The notes under the pieces were generated by a model. It was not told the origin of the DNA, made no database searches, and saw nothing but the letters and a program-made list of their open reading frames with translations. From the IMG/VR virus record IMGVR_UViG_3300046028_003285, positions 1 to 42,040 of that record: a stretch of 42,040 bases of DNA; one strand, written 5' to 3'. Made by a program: the position numbers and the translations under genes. Source of the stretch: a virus. This document shows positions 32,748 through 38,115 of this stretch, in pieces (position 1 is the stretch's first letter; every line of letters begins with the position of its first letter).

Positions 32748-33614
32748 TTAAATTGATGTTATAGTTTCCCAAGCGGTTGTATAAACGCACAGTTTGTTTA
32801 GTGTAGTATCGTAAACCATAAGACCTGCGGCAGGTGTTGCTATTGCGTTCTTTTGCGTTGTGGTCATTCGGGGTGGGAGGAAGCCTTTGGTCGTTGAATC
32901 AACTTGTAACAACGCACTTGCTTGTGCCGTATATGTTCCCGTGTTGTTGATGTTCATTTGTCGACCTGGAATCATGTGCAAATCCGCAGTTGCACTATTC
33001 ACCGCCGCAAATACTATTGAACTTGATTGATTGTTAATGTAAGTATTGCCGTTCCCAAATTGCAAAGTTCCAAACAATGTCGTGTTCAAATTATCTTGAA
33101 CTTGCAACGCACTATTCCCCGCACTATTCTGCACCAAAAGCGATGTAGTGGCGGATGTTGCGCCACTGCCTTGAATCTGTAGTCGAGCGGTGGGGGCTGA
33201 TTGTGCTCCAATAAAAATACCGTCGGGATAAATTCTACCTCCACCACTTCCGTTATAGTCAGCAAACTGCATTGTGTATGTTGATGCTCCTGAACCGCCA
33301 TATAACAATATTCCAAATCCCGCTGCATTTGTATTTTGTAATTTTGCAAATAAATTTCCGCTTACATTTTGCGTAACTTCAAATGGTAGGGTAGGTGCAT
33401 TCGTACCAATCCCCAACCTTTTATTGGTATCATCCCAAGTTGCACCAGTCGTTCCGCCTATCTGCAAGGAGTTAGTTGACAATGCAAGTACACTATCGTT
33501 GCCTAAACCATCGCTTAATGTTTTTAGCGTTGCAGACAGCGGAAGGTTATCCGCGAGCTTGATCAAGCTCGGGTACGTGTTCTGAGGGGTAGTATTAAAT
33601 AGAGTTGATCCCAT
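32748..33614 (-). CDS. tail fibre protein
   Basis: 288 aa from ATG at 33614 (an upstream in-frame ATG would pass through the promoter). Typical fibre features: TWDDTNKRLGIGTNAPTLPF (about residues 78-97) and ATSLLVQNSAGNSALQVQDN-type repeats. The C-terminal cap is LLQVDSTTKGFLPPRMTTTQ, GLMVYDTTLNKLCVYT-W. This C-terminal module occurs in many phage fibres. -7 box exactly 4 nt before ATG. Confidence 0.75.
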   Translation of the reverse strand: MGSTLFNTTPQNTYPSLIKLADNLPLSATLKTLSDGLGNDSVLALSTNSLQIGGTTGATWDDTNKRLGIGTNAPTLPFEVTQNVSGNLFAKLQNTNAAGFGILLYGGSGASTYTMQFADYNGSGGGRIYPDGIFIGAQSAPTARLQIQGSGATSATTSLLVQNSAGNSALQVQDNLNTTLFGTLQFGNGNTYINNQSSSIVFAAVNSATADLHMIPGRQMNINNTGTYTAQASALLQVDSTTKGFLPPRMTTTQKNAIATPAAGLMVYDTTLNKLCVYTTAWETITSI

Positions 33615-33618
33615 ATTG

Positions 33619-33626
33619 CAAAGATA
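33619..33626 (-). promoter_or_regulatory. -7 promoter element TATCTTTG, leaderless-type
   Basis: Ends exactly 4 nt before the fibre ATG at 33614. Confidence 0.6.
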
Positions 33627-33630
33627 GTTA

Positions 33631-33990
33631 TTAGTTATTACAGTTGTTCCAGAAAGTGTCCCAGTTCTCCCAAAGTATGTCAATGTTCTGCCACAGCTCT
33701 GTAGAGTAACAGATGGAAGCTTCTGATTGTCCCATGTCTACGGCCAATATATTAGAGGCAGTTGTGCCAGTAGCGAACACCTTGATTACCCACACTGGCA
33801 TGAAAGACCCAGAGGGAACGCCCGCAAATGTCACGTCATCGCCACCAACGGTCAACACACGCACGTCGCCGCCAACGCCAACGTACAGGCACGTTGCCCT
33901 GTTGCTGGTGTTTAGGTTTTGCTGTAGTGTCTCCGTGTCTGACGGGTATACCAGCCTGCCGTGTGCATGCTGCTGCTGTAATATAGCCAT
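33631..33990 (-). CDS. virion-associated protein, paralogue of 31963 gene
   Basis: 119 aa. Residues 35-84 (CLYVGVGGDVRVLTVGGDDV, TFAG, MPVWVIKVFATGTTASNILA) parallel the 85-aa protein at 31963. The C-terminal 30 residues are extra and aromatic (LWQNIDILWENWDTFWNN). Probably a small beta-sandwich structural protein. -7 box exactly 4 nt before ATG, with a 22-bp palindrome immediately upstream of the box. Confidence 0.65.
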   Translation of the reverse strand: MAILQQQHAHGRLVYPSDTETLQQNLNTSNRATCLYVGVGGDVRVLTVGGDDVTFAGVPSGSFMPVWVIKVFATGTTASNILAVDMGQSEASICYSTELWQNIDILWENWDTFWNNCNN

Positions 33991-33994
33991 AATG

Positions 33995-34002
33995 CAAAGA
34001 TA
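33995..34002 (-). promoter_or_regulatory. -7 promoter element TATCTTTG, leaderless-type
   Basis: Ends exactly 4 nt before ATG 33990; the palindrome 34008-34029 begins 5 nt upstream, where the -33 region would be. Confidence 0.6.
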
Positions 34003-34007
34003 AGGAT

Positions 34008-34029
34008 ATCACACGACATGTCGTGTGAT
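34008..34029. promoter_or_regulatory. perfect 22-bp palindrome (operator or terminator-like)
   Basis: ATCACACGACA joined directly to its reverse complement. It lies between the stop of the gene at 34030 and the -7 box at 33995-34002. No T-tract follows on either strand, and the centre leaves almost no loop, so a dimeric-protein operator is more likely than a terminator. Confidence 0.55.
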
Positions 34030-34200
34030 CTACTCGTTCTCTTCTTTCTCCTTCTTCCCGTATGGTAACAGCTCATTGAGCTTCTCCTGCCTTGCGTCGC
34101 AGCCGCAATTCTCGCCGAAAAGGCTTTTTACTAACGCATGTATGCCCGTGGCCTGCGTGATCGCAGCAACCGTGTCTCCAAGTCCCTTGTGCTTGTTCAT
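34030..34200 (-). CDS. small conserved phage protein (GLGDTVAxITxATGI type)
   Basis: 56 aa from ATG at 34200 to TAG at 34030-34032. GLGDTVAAITQATGIHALVK followed by FGENCGCDARQEKLNELLPY is a pattern I know from many Bacteroidota phages, including the paired Cys in CGC; function unknown. It diverges from the winged-helix gene at 34240 across a 39-bp gap containing two -7 boxes. Confidence 0.7.
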   Translation of the reverse strand: MNKHKGLGDTVAAITQATGIHALVKSLFGENCGCDARQEKLNELLPYGKKEKEENE

Positions 34201-34204
34201 GTAA

Positions 34205-34212
34205 CAAAATTA
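34205..34212 (-). promoter_or_regulatory. -7 promoter element TAATTTTG, leaderless-type
   Basis: Ends exactly 4 nt before ATG 34200. Confidence 0.5.
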
Positions 34213-34216
34213 GTTT

Positions 34217-34224
34217 AAATTTGT
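34217..34224 (+). promoter_or_regulatory. -7 promoter element TAAATTTG for winged-helix gene
   Basis: 15 nt before ATG 34240; the leader contains AAATCAAAC, close to the leaders of the scaffold-like and GroEL genes. Confidence 0.55.
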
Positions 34225-34239
34225 TACAAATCAAACTAA

Positions 34240-34707
34240 ATGGACAACAAAGAACTAGCACAGAAGCTAGCGTACATGCCGATCATATCGAAGTATGTAC
34301 AACGTAAGTACGAAATTACAGCGGCGCAGATGAGCGTGCTGCTTTTCATCTACCACAAGCGGCTGTTCCCGCTACGCCAGTACTTCAACTACAAGTGCAT
34401 GTTCAAGTGGGAGGCCAAGGCGTTCCACGAGATGCAGCGCCGTGGTTTTATGAAGATTGCAAAGGAGTCGTCCAAGAAACTGGGCGTTATCTACGCATCG
34501 ACCCGCAAGACCGACAAGATCGTTGAGGAGTTCTTTGAGATGCTACGCGACGATGTCTACATCTCCACTGACCCGGAAGTGAACCCGCTATTTAAGCGGG
34601 AAGACTTCCAAGACAAAGTTTTTTCTAATTTTATGAAGGCAATCAATCGAGAACGAGAACGACGTCCCGCTCCTGGATTATATGATACGGACGATTCTGA
34701 ATTCTAA
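34240..34707 (+). CDS. winged-helix DNA-binding protein, candidate regulator
   Basis: 155 aa. Residues 23-85 follow a winged-helix pattern: a first helix ITAAQMSVLLFIYHKRLF, a helix-turn-helix-like KCMFKWEAKAFHEMQRRGF, then a basic wing (MKIAKESSKKLGVIYAST) and a following helix (IVEEFFEML). This resembles MarR/PadR-like regulators. It is the only plus-strand gene in the left 38 kb, and it lies opposite a dyad-rich divergent promoter, so autoregulation and control of late genes are plausible. Its 3' end overlaps the GroES gene tail to tail by 65 nt. DNA binding is inferred. Confidence 0.6.
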   Translation: MDNKELAQKLAYMPIISKYVQRKYEITAAQMSVLLFIYHKRLFPLRQYFNYKCMFKWEAKAFHEMQRRGFMKIAKESSKKLGVIYASTRKTDKIVEEFFEMLRDDVYISTDPEVNPLFKREDFQDKVFSNFMKAINRERERRPAPGLYDTDDSEF

Positions 34708-34906
34708 CGCCGTGACCGGCCCTACGGTCATAGTATATGACCGTAGCTTCGGTAATCGCTGCTATTACATCCTCACCAACATGAACACATGTGGCCTTCC
34801 CGTACCGCAGGTCGTTCTCGTCTGTTGATGTCATGATGAGCCCAGAGGAGGCTTTTGTCTCCTCTTTGATTGGCTCGATTACTATGTATTTTCCGATGGC
34901 TCTCAT
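34643..34906 (-). CDS. groES: GroES-like co-chaperonin
   Basis: 87 aa, slightly shorter than bacterial GroES (about 97). It has the N-terminal strand YIVIEPIKEE, the mobile loop KASSGLIMTS (about residues 17-26), a YGKATCVHVG strand and a final ERDVVLVL strand. It would cap the phage GroEL encoded just upstream; the ATG overlaps the groEL stop (ATGA). The order is groEL then groES, opposite to the usual bacterial groES-groEL. The 3' end overlaps the convergent regulator gene. Confidence 0.85.
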   Translation of the reverse strand: MRAIGKYIVIEPIKEETKASSGLIMTSTDENDLRYGKATCVHVGEDVIAAITEATVIYYDRRAGHGVRIQNRPYHIIQERDVVLVLD

Positions 34907-36474
34907 TTGGCTCTTGCGTTAGTGATGATACAGTTGGTGCTCATGATGGTCGTGGCGACGCTTACGGCGTTCTCTAAGGCACTCTTGGTGACCTTTAGAG
35001 GGTCTATGATACCCATCTCGATCATGTTGCCTACACGGGCCTCTTTTACGTCGTAGCCGTAGCCGAACTGTCCTTGATATCCCAAGGCGATGTCGCCCTT
35101 GATCTCGTTCGCGTCGTAGCCGCCGTTGGCCAAGATGGTATTGAACGGCTGCTGCATGGCATGCTTGAGGATGTTCTTTGCTGTCGAGCAGCCACACATC
35201 TCGCCCGCGATGTTCAGCAATGCCACACCGCCACCGGGCAGAATGCCTCCCTCCATGGCGGCCTTGGTCGCGTACACCGCGTCCTCGACCCTGTCCTTCT
35301 TCTCTTTCATCTCCACGTCGCTCTGTGCGCCGACGTAGATAACACCAACACCACCTGCAAGGTTCGCCAAACGCTCCTCTAGGTGCTTTTTCACGTACTC
35401 GTTGGTCGCTTCCTCCAATTTGGTGCGAATGGAGTCGACGCGTGTCGCTGTGTGTTGAGCAAAGCTATCGTCGGTGACGATAACAGTGCTGTCCTTAGCT
35501 ACCACCACCTTGTTGGCGTGTCCTAGGTCAGCGAACGAGATAGTGAACAGGTTGTCGCCCGTCTCGTCAGAGATGTACTTGGCGCCGGTTGCTGCTGCAA
35601 TGTCCTCCATGATCTCCGAGCGGTTGGCACCGAAGCTTGGTGGAACGATGGCGCAGACCTTGATCACGCCCTTCATCTTGTTTAAGTTTAGGCTGTTCAA
35701 TGCGTTCTCCGCCAGCTCAGCGATGATCAGTATGCTCTTGCCCTGCTGCACGATCGGCGCAAGCAGGTGCTCGATGTTGTTCAGAGACGATATCTCCTGG
35801 TCAGAAACCAGTATGTAGCAGTCCTCGAGGATCGCTTCGTTCTTTTTCTGGTCCGTGATGAAGTATTTCGACATGTAGCCCCTGTTGAGCTTCATGCCAG
35901 ACACCACCTCTGAATAAGTCGTCGCGTTATTAGACGCCTCAACCGTTACCACGCCGTCTTTTGACACCATGGTGTACGCGTCAGCGATGATCTGCCCCAG
36001 CTCTGGGTCGTTATTTGCCGAGATGGTGGCCACAGACGCAAGCGACTCGTCGGTTACCGGTATCGCCATCGCGTCCAGCGCCTGTCCAACGGCAACTGCA
36101 AGGTCTTTCACCTCTCTGAGAACCTTTGTTGGGTTGTCCTCGGGCTTGATGAACTGCTGGTATCCATGGATCAGGGCCTGCGTTAGCACTACAGACGTGG
36201 TTGTACCGTCACCGGCGGCTGTTGCGGTCCTCTCAGATGCCTCACGGACCATCTGCACGGCAAGATTCTGCGTCGGATCGTCCAACACGATGGACCTCGC
36301 GACGGTTACACCGTCTTTTGAAATGGCTAGGCCATGTGTGTGTTGGTCAGACTCGATCAATACGGTCTGGCCACGGGCTCCGAGGGTGGATTTTACGGCA
36401 TCGGCGATGATATCAATGCCAGACACCAGCTTTGCACGGGCGTCAGCCCCAAATTCTACATTTTTTACAATCAT
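34903..36474 (-). CDS. groEL: phage GroEL chaperonin
   Basis: 523 aa from ATG at 36474 (an open extension upstream runs through the promoter and terminator). Group I chaperonin landmarks: TLGARG (30-35), KDGVTVAR (53-60), the ATP-site GDGTTT (88-93), SANNDPELG, DGVVTVEAS and GGGVALL. The C-terminus stops at NARAK and lacks the Gly-Gly-Met tail. It probably folds phage proteins, perhaps the very large stabilisation protein or capsid, or adjusts cavity properties for them. The promoter leader contains TAAATCAAAT; terminator 36503-36527 insulates it. Confidence 0.93.
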   Translation of the reverse strand: MIVKNVEFGADARAKLVSGIDIIADAVKSTLGARGQTVLIESDQHTHGLAISKDGVTVARSIVLDDPTQNLAVQMVREASERTATAAGDGTTTSVVLTQALIHGYQQFIKPEDNPTKVLREVKDLAVAVGQALDAMAIPVTDESLASVATISANNDPELGQIIADAYTMVSKDGVVTVEASNNATTYSEVVSGMKLNRGYMSKYFITDQKKNEAILEDCYILVSDQEISSLNNIEHLLAPIVQQGKSILIIAELAENALNSLNLNKMKGVIKVCAIVPPSFGANRSEIMEDIAAATGAKYISDETGDNLFTISFADLGHANKVVVAKDSTVIVTDDSFAQHTATRVDSIRTKLEEATNEYVKKHLEERLANLAGGVGVIYVGAQSDVEMKEKKDRVEDAVYATKAAMEGGILPGGGVALLNIAGEMCGCSTAKNILKHAMQQPFNTILANGGYDANEIKGDIALGYQGQFGYGYDVKEARVGNMIEMGIIDPLKVTKSALENAVSVATTIMSTNCIITNARAK

Positions 36475-36492
36475 ATTTGATTTAATTTGATG

Positions 36493-36500
36493 CAAATATA
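36493..36500 (-). promoter_or_regulatory. -7 promoter element TATATTTG for groEL-groES
   Basis: 18 nt before ATG 36474, 2 nt beyond the T-tract of the terminator at 36503-36527. The leader has CATCAAATTAAATCAAAT. Confidence 0.65.
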
Positions 36501-36502
36501 AC

Positions 36503-36527
36503 AAAAAAAGGGCCGTTAAGCCCTTTT
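36503..36527 (-). terminator. intrinsic terminator upstream of groEL
   Basis: Arms 36506-36513 and 36520-36527 form an 8-bp stem with a 6-nt loop, and a run of seven T follows on the minus strand. It ends the transcript of the 59-aa gene at 36548. Confidence 0.88.
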
Positions 36528-36547
36528 CTGTCACATTGTCGTGAAAA

Positions 36548-36727
36548 TTATTTCTTCTTGACCTTGATGCTGCTGGTAGGAACGGCCTTTACGAAGCTCT
36601 TGTTCTTGCCCTTTGGCTTCAAGTTCGGATCGCGTGTTACGTTATACGCAGCAACGCTGTCTTGGTACGACTTGGTGGGGGCAGTGGCCCTGTACACGTT
36701 CGTCATTGGCTTCTTTGGATTTTTCAT
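36548..36727 (-). CDS. 59-aa basic hypothetical protein
   Basis: 59 aa from ATG at 36727 to TAA at 36548-36550. Lys/Pro/Ser-rich (NPKKPMTNVYRATAPTKSY, LKPKGKNKSFVKAVP, SSIKVKKK). An independent unit with a -7 box 4 nt upstream and a strong terminator downstream. No family recognised; another of the small basic proteins. Confidence 0.6.
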   Translation of the reverse strand: MKNPKKPMTNVYRATAPTKSYQDSVAAYNVTRDPNLKPKGKNKSFVKAVPTSSIKVKKK

Positions 36728-36731
36728 TATG

Positions 36732-36739
36732 CAAATGTA
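36732..36739 (-). promoter_or_regulatory. -7 promoter element TACATTTG, leaderless-type
   Basis: Ends exactly 4 nt before ATG 36727. Confidence 0.6.
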
Positions 36740-36740
36740 C

Positions 36741-37319
36741 TTATAAATCCCTACTCTCGATCAGCGTGTAGGTCCACTTCTCTCCCTTGTCCAACTGCAC
36801 AATCTTCATAAACTCATCGAAGTCCTTGATCCGCTTAAACACTTGACATCCCTCAGACCAGTTCTCTACCACCGCCGAGTCGGCGCCCGCGTGGTGGATG
36901 TTGATGCCAAAGATTCCGGTGTCAACCTTGGTCTCATCGAAGACCATGTCCTTGTTCGCGTCCCTGTATACCTTCACCGGCCCGCATTGCTTCAATGCCT
37001 TGTACTTGCCCTGATGCAAACCAACAAAGTGTGATCCTGGGTACTGCCCCGGTACAACGCGTGCAACGCCACCCGCATTGTGGAACTGCTTCACAGCTTT
37101 CGCCCCCGGATCAGTAGTACACGCCCACTTGTGGAAACACCACAGGCCCTTGTCGTTCTTGTAGGATAAAGTCATCCAGTCGTCAAAGACGTTCGTTACT
37201 TTCTTGCCGGGACTGGAGTTCCGCACACCAATCACATTCATGTTGTACTCTCCATTGTCGAAGTACTTGTAACCAAGCTTGGCACAAGCAGCCATTACGT
37301 TTTCTCTAGTAATATCCAT
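36741..37319 (-). CDS. putative cell-wall enzyme (YkuD-like Cys motif)
   Basis: 192 aa from ATG at 37319, the ATG placed 4 nt after its -7 box. N-terminus DITRENVMAACAKLGYKYF, then VTNVFDDWMTLSYKN and a C-terminal GINIHHAG plus WSEGCQVF. The spaced His (142) and Ser-x-Gly-Cys (155-158) resemble the L,D-transpeptidase (YkuD) active site, though spacing and flanks are not canonical. Such proteins are frequent in Bacteroidota phages without other endolysin genes, so a lysis or wall-remodelling role is plausible. No signal peptide. Confidence 0.6.
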   Translation of the reverse strand: MDITRENVMAACAKLGYKYFDNGEYNMNVIGVRNSSPGKKVTNVFDDWMTLSYKNDKGLWCFHKWACTTDPGAKAVKQFHNAGGVARVVPGQYPGSHFVGLHQGKYKALKQCGPVKVYRDANKDMVFDETKVDTGIFGINIHHAGADSAVVENWSEGCQVFKRIKDFDEFMKIVQLDKGEKWTYTLIESRDL

Positions 37320-37323
37320 TGTG

Positions 37324-37331
37324 CAAATATA
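37324..37331 (-). promoter_or_regulatory. -7 promoter TATATTTG with -33 TTTTG
   Basis: Ends exactly 4 nt before ATG 37319. TTTTG on the minus strand (37351-37355) lies 19 nt upstream, the usual spacing of the Bacteroidota -33 element. Confidence 0.65.
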
Positions 37332-37394
37332 AGCCATGTGCACGAAAGAGCAAAATGACCTAAAGTTCATTTGTGTCGATTTTACTACCTCCTA

Positions 37395-37436
37395 CTAGTA
37401 ATATATATAAATATATATATTTATATTTTTTTTAAA
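37395..37436. other. AT-only tract (possible unwinding element)
   Basis: A run of A and T (TA repeats followed by a poly-T stretch) between the inverted CGACAC sites; limits are approximate to a few bases. Confidence 0.5.
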
Positions 37437-37532
37437 TCCTTAATCAACAAGAAAAAAACGACACAAATAGAATAATATATTAGAAATCAATGAGTTAGAC
37501 CATGTCGCCTCCAGTGTCACTTTAAGTAGAAT

Positions 37533-37579
37533 CGACACCTGTCCACGCAAAACCGACACTTATCCACAAAAAGCGACAC
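37533..37579 (+). repeat. CGACAC iterons with DnaA box
   Basis: CGACAC at 37533, 37554 and 37574 (21 and 20 bp period). The first two units share CGACACnTnTCCAC followed by an A-rich end. The second contains TTATCCACA, the first TGTCCACGC. Two further sites, 37459 (same strand) and 37373 (inverted), lie outside. Confidence 0.65.
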
Positions 37580-37655
37580 ATAATCAAGCCTCTTTTTGAC
37601 TTATTTCGTAGCAGGTCTGTAAGAGCTGCGCTGACATTTGGCATGTAAAACAGAA

Positions 37656-37677
37656 AAGGCCCCGATGTCGGAGCCTT
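37656..37677 (-). terminator. intrinsic terminator after 59-aa gene
   Basis: Arms 37656-37665 and 37668-37677 pair on the minus-strand RNA (one G-U that would be a mismatch on the plus strand), followed by a T-rich tail. It lies 20 nt beyond the stop of the gene at 37697. Confidence 0.7.
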
Positions 37678-37696
37678 CTGTTGGGACCAGGTGGAC

Positions 37697-37876
37697 TTAC
37701 TTGCAGCTGCCTTTCACCTTCATGGTGAGTGGCATGTCTGTCATTTTCTTCGCCATTGACATGGCTTCCGCCATCATCATGGTCTTCTTTGCCTGCTTCA
37801 TCATGGCTTTTTGCTCCGCCATTTTGGCGATGCCTGATGTCTGTGGAGGCATCGGATTGTTAAGTGGTTTCTTCAT
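37697..37876 (-). CDS. 59-aa Met/Lys-rich small protein
   Basis: 59 aa from ATG at 37876 to TAA at 37697-37699: KKPLNNPMPPQTSGIAKMAE, then KAMMKQAKKTMMMAEAMSMA and KKMTDMPLTMKVKGSCK. An amphipathic Met/Lys/Ala helix is likely in the middle. No family recognised. A weaker -7-like box lies 4 nt upstream and a terminator downstream. It is the gene nearest the origin. Confidence 0.55.
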   Translation of the reverse strand: MKKPLNNPMPPQTSGIAKMAEQKAMMKQAKKTMMMAEAMSMAKKMTDMPLTMKVKGSCK

Positions 37877-37880
37877 AATG

Positions 37881-37888
37881 CGAAGTTA
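37881..37888 (-). promoter_or_regulatory. -7-like element TAACTTCG
   Basis: One mismatch to TAnnTTTG, exactly 4 nt before ATG 37876; it overlaps the stop of the 44-aa gene. Confidence 0.4.
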
Positions 37889-38020
37889 CCAAATAAATGT
37901 TATGCGGAATAAACCCAAGTTGATGTCCAGTTCCTGGTGCTCGCCAGGATAGTTGGACTGAAAGTACTCGACGCCGAATAGAAAGGCGGAGGGAAATAAT
38001 AAGGAGATCTCGATACCCAT
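37886..38020 (-). CDS. 44-aa hydrophobic small protein
   Basis: 44 aa from ATG at 38020 to TAA at 37886-37888: GIEISLLFPSAFLFGVEYFQ, SNYPGEHQELDINLGLF, RITFIW. Hydrophobic N-terminal third, no clear membrane helix in the second half. -7 box TACATTTG exactly 4 nt upstream supports expression. It is the first leftward gene beside the operator palindromes. Function unknown. Confidence 0.5.
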   Translation of the reverse strand: MGIEISLLFPSAFLFGVEYFQSNYPGEHQELDINLGLFRITFIW

Positions 38021-38024
38021 GTAG

Positions 38025-38032
38025 CAAATGTA
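38025..38032 (-). promoter_or_regulatory. -7 promoter element TACATTTG, leaderless-type
   Basis: Ends exactly 4 nt before ATG 38020; palindromes at 38048-38115 lie directly upstream. Confidence 0.55.
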
Positions 38033-38047
38033 AGTATAAGTCGCCAG

Positions 38048-38115
38048 ACTTATAAGTGCCAATTATAAACCTATAGGCTTATAATCGACCATATAGTTTA
38101 TACCTGTAGGTATAA
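38048..38115. promoter_or_regulatory. cluster of three palindromes (operators)
   Basis: ACTTATAAGT (38048-38057) is perfect. A 24-bp palindrome (38062-38085) centred on CCTATAGG has one mismatch. TTATACCTGTAGGTATAA (38098-38115) is perfect apart from its GT centre. The last two share the CCT(A/G)TAGG core and TATA flanks, suggesting two sites for one dimeric regulator. Confidence 0.55.

Larger units (their letters stand above)
34201..34239. promoter_or_regulatory. divergent promoter-operator region
   Basis: Contains a minus -7 box (34205-34212), a plus -7 box (34217-34224) and two interleaved dyads: GTAACAAA (34201-34208) with TTTGTTAC (34220-34227), and TTAGTTT (34210-34216) with AAACTAA (34233-34239). 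The layout suits control of both directions by one regulator. Confidence 0.55.
37369..37579. other. putative replication origin
   Basis: Most of the 377-nt gene-free gap (37320-37696). It contains an inverted pair ATTTGTGTCG (37369-37378) and CGACACAAAT (37459-37468) flanking an A/T-only tract (37395-37436), then three CGACAC repeats at 20-21 bp spacing and one perfect DnaA box TTATCCACA (37560-37568). An unwinding region beside iterons and a DnaA box is the classical origin layout. Confidence 0.65.

Noticed and set aside
37638-37952. Plus-strand open frame of about 100 codons
   Set aside because: It lies opposite a minus-strand 59-aa gene with its own promoter and terminator and reads through that terminator; no leader or promoter on the plus strand.
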